A stretch of 64,000 nt of DNA from Scytonematopsis contorta HA4267-MV1 (GTDB lineage: Bacteria > Cyanobacteriota > Cyanobacteriia > Cyanobacteriales > Nostocaceae). Shown one piece after another: positions 37,088 to 46,897 of the stretch; the stretch's first letter is position 1, and every line of letters starts with the position of its first letter. The notes beneath the pieces were generated by a model. It saw nothing but the letters and a program-made list of their open reading frames with translations. It had not been told where the DNA came from and searched no databases. A program made the translations under genes and the position numbers. The stretch is from positions 1 through 64,000 of the forward strand of contig JAHHIC010000036.1 of NCBI GenBank assembly GCA_019359035.1. Reading direction: 5' to 3'.

Positions 37088-38266
37088 CTACCTTCTTACT
37101 TTTAATTTATCAACGCTTGAGCAATATAGGCTTTCCAAACCTTGAACACTTTTTTCAATATTAAATGAACTTTCCTTCGCTATACTAAGAGATTCTGTTG
37201 ACAGAATTTTTGATTTAGTATTGGCAACATCAAGGATTACTTCAGCCCAATAACTAGCTGGTTGTGCTAGAGAAATTGTATTTACTAAAGGCTGAATTAT
37301 ATTTGCCTCCTCAGAAATAACATCTGAAAATATGCAAGGAAGTCCAGATGCTTGTGCTTCCATTAATACCAGTGGCAAACCTTCATACAACGATGGGAAG
37401 ACAAAAGCATCCATCGCACCTTGCATAATTTGATGAACATTGGAGCGTAATCCGGCAAAAACTACATGCTCAGTTAAATCTGCCTCGTAAACTTTTTTTT
37501 CTATATCTGGAAGCAGATGACCATCACCAACCAGTAGTAACTGCGTTTTCGGTTTACGCTTAACAACCTCCGTGAGAATATCTATAAGAAATGAATGGTT
37601 TTTTTGTTCCGCAAATCTACCAACGTGACCGAGAACAAATGCATCTTCTGCTATACCCATTTCACGACGGATAGTAGCTGCATCAGTCTCTAAATTCCAT
37701 TTAGACAAATCAATTCCACAATGGTGGATAAAAAAGCGAGGGTCATTTCTCCAATTTCGACCATAAAGTGAATCTGCTGCTCTACTTGAGCAAGCAAGTC
37801 CAACCGTTGCGTATTGTTTAATCCAATGCTCCGTTAACATTAAATATAAATTTCGGTATAATCCGGTTTTAACCTTTAGCGAAGAAGTATCGTTATGACT
37901 GTGGGAAATTCGTATAGGTATGCCAACCTCTTTAGCTAAACGTAGGATATAGCCGCTGTAGTTGTGAATATGACTGTGTATAATGTCGTACGGTCCGTGC
38001 TGACGATAAAGTCTTTTAAAATTACGACCATAAAGTAATGGTTGAGATGGATGAAGACAGGGAATTATTTTGCTACCTAAAGCAAGCACTTCCTTGTCGT
38101 AAGCACAGGTTTTTGTAGTCTCTACTAAAAAATCTATTTGGAATTTTTGGCGATTAATGTTTCGCAAAACATTTACTAGCCAAGTTTCCAGCCCTCCCAT
38201 ATCCATTAAACCAACCACTTGAAGGATACGAATTTTGTCTTTTGCAGTTTCTGTAATTACTTTCAT
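37088..38266 (-). CDS. Glycosyltransferase family 4, EpsF-like (block 2)
   Basis: GT-B enzyme of 392 residues: RILQVVGLMDMGGLETWLVNVL is the EpsF-type glycine loop, followed by IIHSHIHNYSGYILRLA and RISHSHNDTSSL, then HVGRFAEQKNHSFLIDI, LLLVGDGHLLPDIE and EGLPLVLMEAQASGLPCIFS. The start codon overlaps the preceding flippase stop by four bases (ATGA), so the two are translationally coupled. Proteins of this subgroup extend lipid-linked units in exopolysaccharide clusters. Confidence 0.93.
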   Translation of the reverse strand: MKVITETAKDKIRILQVVGLMDMGGLETWLVNVLRNINRQKFQIDFLVETTKTCAYDKEVLALGSKIIPCLHPSQPLLYGRNFKRLYRQHGPYDIIHSHIHNYSGYILRLAKEVGIPIRISHSHNDTSSLKVKTGLYRNLYLMLTEHWIKQYATVGLACSSRAADSLYGRNWRNDPRFFIHHCGIDLSKWNLETDAATIRREMGIAEDAFVLGHVGRFAEQKNHSFLIDILTEVVKRKPKTQLLLVGDGHLLPDIEKKVYEADLTEHVVFAGLRSNVHQIMQGAMDAFVFPSLYEGLPLVLMEAQASGLPCIFSDVISEEANIIQPLVNTISLAQPASYWAEVILDVANTKSKILSTESLSIAKESSFNIEKSVQGLESLYCSSVDKLKVRR

Positions 38267-39591
38267 ATTTTTTCTATCCGTTTACTACTTTTATTCAACT
38301 TATTAAGAGCATGAATAACAATTGCTAGACTGCCAACTAATTGCACAATCGCCCCAATCACAAAAACGATGCCAGTTCCCTGTAATTTGTAAGGTTGGAT
38401 TAAATGAATACTGGAAATAGCTATCGCACCAGTAACCACAGTAAACAAAGGTAGTTGAGTCCTGTAATACTGAGCTGCAGTCATGCCAAATCCCAAAAAT
38501 GAGGCAACGTATCCGATTCCAGCCGCAACCATTAGCCAAATAAACAAACCCGTGTGTTTTGCATATTCAGCTTGGTACAATAAAGTTAAAATTTGCTTCC
38601 CACCAACTACAGCGAACAACACGCCACCAACACCCATCACAAAGCCAATAGCCACTAGCTTTAAAAGCAAGTTACGAAATGCCAGACTCTCTCCCGATGC
38701 ATAATACTTTGCTAGTCTGGGACTTGCTGACTGACCAAGCGCCAACACAACAGTAGTTCCAGCCACTTGAAGATAAGCGATCGCCGCAAAAATTCCCAAT
38801 TCTTTTTGTCCCAAAGACTGCTCGATAAAATAGCGGGGGATGTTGCTGTTAAGGGAAATTAGCATCATTACAACACCCAGAGGAAGTCCCACCCTGGAAA
38901 GTTTCATAAGTGTTGCAAAATCCCAGCGAAGTGATAACTTGAGTGATTGCTTTTCTGGTGTCCAACTTGAATCAGCCTGGAGTTGGGTAATTCTGGTAAT
39001 TAATTTGCTACTGTTTAAATCATAACTAAGCAAAACAAATACCCAAGTCGCCACTAAGGCTACTGTCCCCCAAACAACACTACCCGTTAAATGAACTCCT
39101 ATTCCTAATGCAATCAGCGATAGCAAACCTTTCAAAATCATAGACTTAGCAACCCTATCCATCTGCTCGTGCTGTTGCAATAATCCGTAAAAAATATCAC
39201 TAATAGATTCAATACCCTTCGCTAACCCTATCAATAAAATAACTAGTAACGTCTCAGTATTATAACCCCCGACAAAACCTAGTCCGCTAATTACCGCAAC
39301 AGCTAATACTGTTGTTATTAGCCTCAATGCTAAGTAGTCTCCAAAGCTATATTGCTGTTTAGCATCCGTTACTTGAACTGCTCGTAAATTAAGATTTGAA
39401 AATAGGATTATCGGTGCAGTAACTGCTAACCCTAATGTAAAGCGTCCCACCATCTCAGGGGTTCCCAGCTTGGCAAGTAAAACCAACATACCCCACTGAC
39501 AACCGGCATAAATTAAATTTCCCGCAAACGTCCAAGAAAAATTGCGACGTAAACTTAGGGATTGGGAATTTTTTGAAAACTTGAGTGTCAT
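38263..39591 (-). CDS. Oligosaccharide flippase, Wzx-type (block 2)
   Basis: MOP-superfamily protein of 442 residues with about 12 hydrophobic segments. It begins with FSWTFAGNLIYAGCQWGMLVLLAKLGTPEMVGRF, the usual Wzx first-helix pattern. It has little obvious identity with the flippases of blocks 1 and 3, consistent with a different repeat unit. It lies between wzc (61 bp away) and the overlapping EpsF-like gene, and so is the second gene of the block 2 transcript. Confidence 0.92.
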   Translation of the reverse strand: MTLKFSKNSQSLSLRRNFSWTFAGNLIYAGCQWGMLVLLAKLGTPEMVGRFTLGLAVTAPIILFSNLNLRAVQVTDAKQQYSFGDYLALRLITTVLAVAVISGLGFVGGYNTETLLVILLIGLAKGIESISDIFYGLLQQHEQMDRVAKSMILKGLLSLIALGIGVHLTGSVVWGTVALVATWVFVLLSYDLNSSKLITRITQLQADSSWTPEKQSLKLSLRWDFATLMKLSRVGLPLGVVMMLISLNSNIPRYFIEQSLGQKELGIFAAIAYLQVAGTTVVLALGQSASPRLAKYYASGESLAFRNLLLKLVAIGFVMGVGGVLFAVVGGKQILTLLYQAEYAKHTGLFIWLMVAAGIGYVASFLGFGMTAAQYYRTQLPLFTVVTGAIAISSIHLIQPYKLQGTGIVFVIGAIVQLVGSLAIVIHALNKLNKSSKRIEKI

Positions 39592-39652
39592 AATTTAGGA
39601 TTCATAGCGAAGTGCTGTCTTTATAAAATTAGGTATAAAATTGGGATTAGAA

Positions 39653-41848
39653 TTAAGAGAAATTAATCTTGCTGAATTCTTGCTCTTTACCTGTTCCCTT
39701 TTCTTGATAGTACTTATCAAGATAGCGGTGACCATAGCCAGTATTAAATGTGATATCATTAACCACCATACCCAATAACCGATGACCAGAATGTTCTAGT
39801 AATGTTTTTGTGGTCTTAGCTGCTGCCAAATTAACCACACCAGGGCGCACAACCAGCAATACACCATCTGCTACTTTACTCAGCATCAACGCATCAGGAA
39901 ATACGTTTAAAGCCGGAGTATCTATAATCACGTAATCGTAGGTGCTAGCAGCTTCTTGAATCAACAAAGCCATGCTTTGCGAGTCTAACAGCGCTGCCGG
40001 GTTAGATGGAATTGTCCCAACAGTTAGTATGTCTAAATTAACCAATACTTCTTGAGCAGAACAGGAAAACTCTGTTTGATTAACTAAAATATTACTGAGT
40101 CCTTTTATATTGGGTAATTTCCAAATTTTTTGTTGGCAAGGTTGACGCATATCAGCATCTACTAATAGCACTCGGCGTCCCATATGTGCTTTTGCTACTG
40201 CTAGGTTTGCTGCGACAAATGACCGTCCCTCACCTGGAGTTGAACTAACTACGGAAATAACTTTCAACGTAGTATTTGCTGTATTAAATATAGTGAAATC
40301 TAAATTAGTCTGAAGCATTTCAAAAGCTGAGCTAGCTGCCGAGTAAGGATTATCTCTTACAGGTAATTCCGCTAAAGATTCTCCACCAGCAACATTGCTT
40401 TTCTTACCCCAGCGAGGAATTGTACCTAATAAGGGATAGCCAAACAGATGCTTCGCTTGCTCAATAGTATTTAGGGATTTATCCAAAGCTTCTAGCAAAA
40501 CAGCTGTTCCCAAACCCAACATAATTCCTAAAAATCCACCGACTACTAACTTGAGGTAAAGGCTGGGGGAAATATCTTTCTCAGGAACCAAAGCCGTAGA
40601 TACAACTCGTGCATTACCCACATTTTGATTTACCACCACCTCCACTTCTTGTAATCGCTTTAGCTGTTCTTCATAAGTAGAACGTGCTACTTGCAACTGT
40701 CGCTCAAGCTGTTGCTGTCTTTGTTGCAATTTGGGTAAGGCATCCAGGCGTTTTTGCGAGGCTGTGTATACATTTTTCAAAAGCCTGACTCGGTTGGCTA
40801 ACGCTGACCGTTCGATATCTGACTGTATCAACTGGGCACTTAAATTCTGCTTAATTTCTCCCATCTGTAAATTTTTCTGTGACGCAGGCTGCTCACTACC
40901 TAAATTTTCAGAGACTCGCAGTTCCAGTTGCTTTTGTAGAGCAGCAGCTTTTGATTTCAAATTAGCGATGGCAGGATGTTCGTCAGTATAACGAGTTTGA
41001 GCCACAGCTAACTCGTCTTGCACTTTTTGATATTCAGCTAGTACCTGCTGCACCCCTTTTGATTGACTTAAATTACCCATCTCAACAGCCTGCTGTGAAT
41101 TTAATTTCAATTGACGTTGCAGAAGTTGTGAGCGAGTTTCGACATCCACTAAATTTGCTTGAGCTTGGGTAATTTGGTCTGACAATTGAGTGAGTCTTCC
41201 CAACCCATTTGTTGCTTCTTGCTCTAATGCAACTACCTTATTTTCTTCTCTAAAACGGCGTAAAGCAACTTCTGACCTTATTACTCTTCCTTCAACCTCA
41301 GGTAATTGCTTGCTCAAAAATCTCTTTGCTGCCATTGCTTGTACTTGATTTATGAGAACATTATTCTCCAGATAATGTTTCATCAAAGAATTCACAACAT
41401 CTGCAGCTTCTTTTGGATTGCTGCTGCTGTAGGAAACTTCCAAAATATCAGTACCTCGGGCACTTTTGACCTTAAGTTTACTGAGAAACTCATCTATTTT
41501 CAGAGGTTTCCCTTGCTTATCGGTCAATCTGAGATGAGCAACCGTTTTCTCAACTATAGGGTTGGAGCGAATTATCTGCGCTTCCGTATCCAACGGGCTA
41601 CTAAGTTCAGTCACACCACTTAACTCTCCAACTTTTGTTAAGGGACTTGTTAGTGAAGAAACGCGGTCAGTTTTACTAAAAAGCAACTTTCCTCCTGCTT
41701 CATAAATTGGTTTCTGTCTGAATGCGGTAACAGCTGACAACCCAAAGACGGAAGCTGTAACTATAGCTATGACTGGCCAACGCCTTTTCAGAATCAGCGA
41801 GTATTGTTGAAAATCTAAAGAGTTTTGGTCTTCTTGGTTAGAGGGCAT
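39653..41848 (-). CDS. Wzc-type polysaccharide co-polymerase / BY-kinase (block 2)
   Basis: The 731-residue paralogue of 28218-30437: the N-terminus NQEDQNSLDFQQYSLILKRRWP, the Wzz domain, a long coiled coil, a second TM and a kinase-like domain. Walker A' (LLVDADMRQP) and Walker B (YVIIDTPALN) are present, but Walker A reads PGEGRSF, with R542 in place of Lys and Phe in place of Ser/Thr, exactly as in block 1. The C-terminal tyrosines are sparser (TGYGHRYLDKYYQE). Either this subfamily tolerates Arg or both are weak or inactive kinases that still set chain length. First gene of the block 2 row. Confidence 0.93.
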   Translation of the reverse strand: MPSNQEDQNSLDFQQYSLILKRRWPVIAIVTASVFGLSAVTAFRQKPIYEAGGKLLFSKTDRVSSLTSPLTKVGELSGVTELSSPLDTEAQIIRSNPIVEKTVAHLRLTDKQGKPLKIDEFLSKLKVKSARGTDILEVSYSSSNPKEAADVVNSLMKHYLENNVLINQVQAMAAKRFLSKQLPEVEGRVIRSEVALRRFREENKVVALEQEATNGLGRLTQLSDQITQAQANLVDVETRSQLLQRQLKLNSQQAVEMGNLSQSKGVQQVLAEYQKVQDELAVAQTRYTDEHPAIANLKSKAAALQKQLELRVSENLGSEQPASQKNLQMGEIKQNLSAQLIQSDIERSALANRVRLLKNVYTASQKRLDALPKLQQRQQQLERQLQVARSTYEEQLKRLQEVEVVVNQNVGNARVVSTALVPEKDISPSLYLKLVVGGFLGIMLGLGTAVLLEALDKSLNTIEQAKHLFGYPLLGTIPRWGKKSNVAGGESLAELPVRDNPYSAASSAFEMLQTNLDFTIFNTANTTLKVISVVSSTPGEGRSFVAANLAVAKAHMGRRVLLVDADMRQPCQQKIWKLPNIKGLSNILVNQTEFSCSAQEVLVNLDILTVGTIPSNPAALLDSQSMALLIQEAASTYDYVIIDTPALNVFPDALMLSKVADGVLLVVRPGVVNLAAAKTTKTLLEHSGHRLLGMVVNDITFNTGYGHRYLDKYYQEKGTGKEQEFSKINFS

Positions 41849-43614
41849 AAGATATGTTGTACAACTTATTTTAAATATTACTAATGTTGCTCCTTAGCTT
41901 TTGATTATTTAGATTGACTATATTAAAAGGTGTTTCTAATATAATCATTAAACCCCAAAAATCTTTATCATTGAGTTCCATACCCTGCGGAAAAGTTAAG
42001 CACTATAATGCACAGTGCGAACATCAAAGTGTTTGCAAAGTACTTACTATAGCAGAAATAGCTTGCAGTCTCGGCATAAGCATACAGGAACTTTAGCTAT
42101 TAAACAGGAAACTAATCCTAACTTGCGATGTGTATGCTTAAAGTTATGTTTATGAACACCCCATTAGAAATATCAGCAGATTAACTATGCATTATCTGAA
42201 ATCTTTATAGAGAGGCAATCAATACTTCCACATCTTTTGCAGAAATATCTATTACACAGAAGTACCTTTGCAAAATTAATCATACATTTTTGAATTCCGC
42301 ATCCTCAATTTGATAAGGTAAAGAAAGAATATGTATAAATAATTGCACCTAGCTACAGACCTCAACATAGATAGTATCAGTTATATACAGTCTGCCATTC
42401 AATCTAGTCTGATTATTTTTGGCATCTAGTACTTCTGACTTTGAGATTAGATTGTATCTATTTTTACCCTGTGAAGCCATATCACTATAGCATTCCTTCT
42501 TGTTGAGAGTATCACTTTCAGTTAGATTTAGGGTAAATTTACAAAAGCTTTATTCAAATTATAAATTTGTGGTATCAGCACCTAAACAATCTTACGGAAT
42601 TATCCAAAATAAACAGTACATCAATTACAGCAAGATTTTTACTCCTTACTTAGACTAGTCACAATTATTACACAAAATATACATTTATACATACAATTTG
42701 CCTAAGTTGAGAACTATACGGCTAAATTTTTGTGTAACAAATAATTTTATATATGTACTAAATAACTTGTGCTACCAGCTTAACTTACGATATATGCGTT
42801 AAGTTGCGTTGTCCTTGTTAAGATTGCGATATTTCTGCTTAAGTTACGTTACTAAAAGGTGTTTATAAATAAAATATTGGATATCATGCATGGCACAAGT
42901 TAGACAGTAAATTTAGTCACTGGCTTGTGATATCAATGATGTTTAAATTTATAATCACAAATCTGTAATTGCTTAGTTATGCAGTTAAGATTCTACAAGT
43001 TAATTTTGGATATCATCAAATAATGCAACTTAAGAAAATTCACATAATTAATTAGCAAAGCTTTCTGATATCCCTACATATTTGCCGAAAACGCATATGT
43101 AAGGAGAGAATGCTCAAATACTGAGGTTATCTATGTAGCCAAAAGATTACATAAAATTTATATAATCTTTATTTGATTTCATACCAAGTCTGAGTAAATT
43201 AGTAAATGCACAGAGAAGATAGTATTTTTTTACGTAAATTATTGGAGTGCTGAAACCAACTCATTTCTTGAATAACTTGTGATGTTATCTGATAACTTGC
43301 GTAATGCGTAAGTAACGTAATATTCTAGATAACTTTTATAATATTCTGAGTTACTGGCATTACTATCTTATAACTTGCGTTGGATATTAGATATCTACAG
43401 TTAATCTAGAGATTACTTAAACGACAGTACTTTAAGACACTGCAAAGCTATTCACGCAGCAGACTACTTATGACAAGGGTGTGGTCTGTAAAGACATAAA
43501 TATATCTTCAGTAAATAAGCATCCTCTACTTTGCATTCTGCTATCTGCCTCCTTAAGGCAAAAGTTTTTCATTCTTACAGAGTAAATGTACAACAATTTC
43601 TACGGCAACATAAT
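41849..43614. promoter_or_regulatory. 1.77-kb divergent spacer, wzc-PGT block 2
   Basis: The longest gene-free stretch of the window, very AT-rich, with no ORF of coding character. It carries several TAACTTGCG(T/A) or complementary motifs: near 42118, 42783, 42804, 42838, 43301 and 43372. An AAGATTA...TAATCTT arm pair at 43143-43170 encloses an AT box (43151-43172) that recurs 21/22 at 58330-58351 upstream of the block 3 PGT. Both promoters of block 2 must lie here. An ncRNA gene cannot be excluded. Confidence 0.5.
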
Positions 43615-45192
43615 ATGAATAGTGAATCATTTCTAAGTCAAACCAATAAACCTCAGCTTGTCTCGATACCTAAAGACATACCACTATTGCTTTTTCTCAC
43701 GGACATTTCAGGCTTAGTTGTTTGCTTGCAGCTTTCTTTCTGGTTTTGTTTGGAGAAAGTTCTACCAGTTTTAGACCCGTTCCTTTCTATATTTGTCCTG
43801 CTAGTTTTTGGAGGATTTTATCTGGCAAACACATTCCATTCAGAAAGTCAGATTTTAGGTTTAAGAGCACCATCTCGTGTAATCCTAAGTAATTTAATAG
43901 TTGGTATCTTCATCGCAGCACTAATTTACTTATTTGGTAGCTGGAAACATGACCTCTTAACGTGGCGAAGTATTCTGTTACCAAGCTTGGGAAGTTTCAC
44001 CATTTGGGCTGTCATATCCCGCTTACTAGCTGCAAAGTGGGAACGTTCGCGTATGCAGAAAAGTCGTTGGCTGATACTAGGGGATAGCGAAAGTGCTATA
44101 AAATTATCCCGGAACTTTTCAGAAAAATATTCCCTAGCAAGATTAGTATTGTTAACTGAAACGACTGAAAATACTGATTCAGTTCGGTTATTGCAATCAA
44201 CAACCAACAAATTACAAATTTCTCATAAACTTGATGCAACTACCATTCATCACAATTCCCCAACTCTTGACGATATCCAAAATCCTAGTACTAGTACAGC
44301 GACTTCAGTTAGTGATAATGATTTCTTTGAGAGTCATGAGAATGGCAATAATAATCATAAACTGCATAAAGTTGGAAACCTCCATGATTTAGAAAGATGG
44401 GCTTCTCAACCTTGGTCAGGGGTATTTGTGGCAACCAATAAAGAACTTTCAGACCAACAAGTGCAGCAGTTAATGCCACTGAGATTAAAAGGTATTCCAG
44501 TTTACAAACTCCCTCAAGCTTATGAATCTCTTTGGTTTAAACTACCTTCCGATTTGTTAGAAGACACATGGTTTACCTTCAGTAATGGTTTTAATCTTCT
44601 GCCACAAGGCTTTAGCTTAAAGTTAAAGCGCTTCGTAGATTTGGCTTTTACTTCATTACTATGTCTGGTTTTATCACCGTTGATGCTAGTAACAGCATTA
44701 TTCATTAAATTGGATAGTCCTGGACCCATATTATATAGTCAACTGCGAACAGGACAGAACAACCAACCATTTCGCGTTTACAAATTCCGTTCCATGTACC
44801 AAGACGCTGAAAAACGGGGCGCACAATGGGCCACTCAACGAGACCCTCGGATAACCAGAGTCGGGTACTTTATAAGATTAAGCAGGCTTGATGAACTACC
44901 CCAAATTTGGAACGTTCTAAAAGGAGAAATGAGCTTAATCGGTCCGCGTCCCGAAAGACCGGAATTTGATTCTAAACTCAGAAAAGAAATACCTTATTAT
45001 GACCTGCGCTATTTAGTCAAACCAGGTATTACTGGCTGGGCACAAGTTTTATATCCTTATGGAGCTTCTGTGGAAGACGCTTATGAAAAACTGTCTTACG
45101 ACCTGTATTACATCAAGAACTACTCCCTCTGGTTAGATATTGCTATCGTGTTGAAAACGATTCGAGTTGTTTTACTAGGCAAAGGAAGATAG
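43615..45192 (+). CDS. WbaP-like polyprenyl glycosylphosphotransferase (block 2)
   Basis: From ATG 43615 the product is 525 residues and its first residues (MNSESFLSQTNK) align with both paralogues; the frame is open back to a TTG at 43531, which is not credible. It has an N-terminal TM bundle, a central domain with WLILGDSESAIKL, a longer linker than its paralogues (residues about 195-255), then a hydrophobic helix and catalytic core: PFRVYKFRSMYQDAE, DPRITRVGY, Asp-Glu in RLDELPQIWNVL and KPGITGWAQVLYPYG. The last 170 residues are nearly the same as in blocks 1 and 3, while the linker differs. Confidence 0.95.
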   Translation: MNSESFLSQTNKPQLVSIPKDIPLLLFLTDISGLVVCLQLSFWFCLEKVLPVLDPFLSIFVLLVFGGFYLANTFHSESQILGLRAPSRVILSNLIVGIFIAALIYLFGSWKHDLLTWRSILLPSLGSFTIWAVISRLLAAKWERSRMQKSRWLILGDSESAIKLSRNFSEKYSLARLVLLTETTENTDSVRLLQSTTNKLQISHKLDATTIHHNSPTLDDIQNPSTSTATSVSDNDFFESHENGNNNHKLHKVGNLHDLERWASQPWSGVFVATNKELSDQQVQQLMPLRLKGIPVYKLPQAYESLWFKLPSDLLEDTWFTFSNGFNLLPQGFSLKLKRFVDLAFTSLLCLVLSPLMLVTALFIKLDSPGPILYSQLRTGQNNQPFRVYKFRSMYQDAEKRGAQWATQRDPRITRVGYFIRLSRLDELPQIWNVLKGEMSLIGPRPERPEFDSKLRKEIPYYDLRYLVKPGITGWAQVLYPYGASVEDAYEKLSYDLYYIKNYSLWLDIAIVLKTIRVVLLGKGR

Positions 45193-45381
45193 ATTGCGAT
45201 TGAAATATCGGGCTATAGCTAATAAGCCAAAAATAATTATCTACCGAATTTAACCTTTATATGGGGTTCATCTACCTAAACTACTATTTTTTCAAGTGAA
45301 TTTTGGCTTGTTGATGGCAGCAATCTGATAAAATTGTAAGAATGGATTATTTCCTTCTTTGTAATCTTATTCTGATATTTT

Positions 45382-46509
45382 ATGATGATAAGGCGACGTA
45401 AACTTATAAGTTTAATAACAGGTTTTGCCGCTGCTATCACTAGCCCAATGCTGTTGAGTTTGTATCCCAAAAAACGTTTAACCCCTACTCGTAAAATAAA
45501 TTGGCCTTTCTTCGGTTGGTATGACAATATTAGTAATATTAATTTTCCAGCCCAAGTCTCCGACGAAGGAATTGACTTATTAATGCCCTATGTTGAAAAA
45601 TCAAGCAAGGCAGAAATCCAGGAATTTTTGGATGCTTCTTCCGAAGCAGAAATGAAAGTTTTGCTCGAATTATCTCGTCCCTTAGTAGAATCAGAAAGTA
45701 TCTCAGGGGTAAAAGATTTTGTCCGTACTTATAAAAACCATCCTTCCGTGTATGCTTGGTATCTTTACGATGAACCGGAGGTTAAAAAACCTACACCACT
45801 CTCTCCTGTTTTATTACAAAGACTATATCAAACTATTAAGAAGGAAGATAATTCAAAACCAGTTGCATTAGTTATTAGCAAAATTAATAAAATTAAATAT
45901 TACACTAGTGCAATGGATATATTAATGTGGGATTCTTACCCTTGCGAAAACGGAGTTGCAGAATTTGAATGGGTTCCATCTTACCGAAAAGAACTCCACG
46001 AAATAATTTCCTTTGCTGGTGCTAAAAACAAAAAATTTTGGAATGTACTACAAGCTTATGGTGAAAATCAGTTTAATAAAAGACTACCAACAAAGGCTGA
46101 ATTTCGTTATATGTTTTATGCTTCAGTCCTAGCAGGGGTTGATGGGTTGCTATTTTGGGCACACTATCGCTCTTCACCTTTGTGGAATGAGCTTGTTTTA
46201 TATCCCACTATTAAAGAAGCTCGGCACTATATACCTATAATGGTAAAGGGAAAAGATTTAACCAATCAAGTACAAGTCAATCACTCGAACATAGAAGTTA
46301 AATTATTTTCCATTCCTAATACTCAAAAATATTTGATGATAGTTGTTAATCACAATCTAACTCCAAGTAACTTTTCTATTAGACTCCCTCGAAAATTAGC
46401 TGGTAAAGTAGTAGCCATTAACCAAGAGGCTATCACTAACCTATCTACTCAGGCAAGTTTTGATATTAATTTAAGTCCTTATGAAATTCGGTTATATCAA
46501 ATTGGCTAG
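45382..46509 (+). CDS. Exported TIM-barrel glycosidase-like protein
   Basis: The 375-residue protein starts with a basic, Tat-like leader (MMIRRRKLISLITGFAAAITSPMLL has RRRKLI before a hydrophobic run), so export is likely. The mature part looks like a clan-A glycoside hydrolase barrel: GWYDNISNINFP, YAWYLYDEPEV with a candidate acid/base Glu, ILMWDSYPC, and LLFWAHYRSSPLWNE near the end of the barrel, then a beta-sandwich tail. The exact GH family was not recognised. In position it recalls PslG-type hydrolases, which trim or release polymer in exopolysaccharide clusters. It follows the block 2 PGT by 189 bp, same strand. Confidence 0.7.
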   Translation: MMIRRRKLISLITGFAAAITSPMLLSLYPKKRLTPTRKINWPFFGWYDNISNINFPAQVSDEGIDLLMPYVEKSSKAEIQEFLDASSEAEMKVLLELSRPLVESESISGVKDFVRTYKNHPSVYAWYLYDEPEVKKPTPLSPVLLQRLYQTIKKEDNSKPVALVISKINKIKYYTSAMDILMWDSYPCENGVAEFEWVPSYRKELHEIISFAGAKNKKFWNVLQAYGENQFNKRLPTKAEFRYMFYASVLAGVDGLLFWAHYRSSPLWNELVLYPTIKEARHYIPIMVKGKDLTNQVQVNHSNIEVKLFSIPNTQKYLMIVVNHNLTPSNFSIRLPRKLAGKVVAINQEAITNLSTQASFDINLSPYEIRLYQIG

Positions 46510-46897
46510 ACAAGGCTATATTTTGAGCATTTTAATGGGTAGTAATTTTGGTACGCCAGCCAGCCAGCCAGTGACTTTAGTCACTGTCTAAGAGCTGAAG
46601 TCCTCTAAAAGAGGACTGAATAATACATCAAAAACAAATGTTTTATAAAATTTAAGATATTCCCAAAAACCTTATTTCTCATTAGTCCTCTTTAGAGGAC
46701 TTTAGCTTTTAGACAGTGACTTTAGTCACTGGCTGGCTGGCTTGTGGTGCATATGGTGTCTTAATATTTTATTTAGAAACATTCTCTAAATATCAAAACT
46801 CTTGTGGGGTGTAAGTCCCTTACGCCCGATTGTACTTTACTAACTTGAAATTTGATTGTACTTCACTGATTTGAAATTTGCTGCTAGTTTCTGTAAA
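46510..46897. other. 388-bp spacer between blocks 2 and 3
   Basis: Convergent gene ends flank this region. It is largely taken up by the foldback element at 46555-46742; a further short GTAAGTCCCTTACGCCC hairpin lies at 46810-46828. No gene was seen. Confidence 0.7.
46555..46742. repeat. 188-bp foldback element with GCCAGCCAGC ends
   Basis: Left arm 46555-46617 and right arm 46684-46742 are inverted and imperfectly complementary: GCCAGCCAGCCAGCCAGTGAC on the left meets GTCACTGGCTGGCTGGC on the right. Inner boxes are GTGACTTTAGTCAC and AGTCCTCT...AGAGGACT, both themselves palindromic. There is no coding capacity, so it is MITE-like or a large bidirectional terminator between two convergent genes. 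Confidence 0.9.

Noticed and set aside
41914-42096. 60-codon plus-strand ORF beginning in the block 2 spacer
   Set aside because: Starts at TTG, lies over the presumed promoter/leader of wzc and has no protein-like pattern.
43531-43614. Upstream extension of the block 2 PGT
   Set aside because: Begins at TTG and is absent from both paralogues, which start at the equivalent of ATG 43615.
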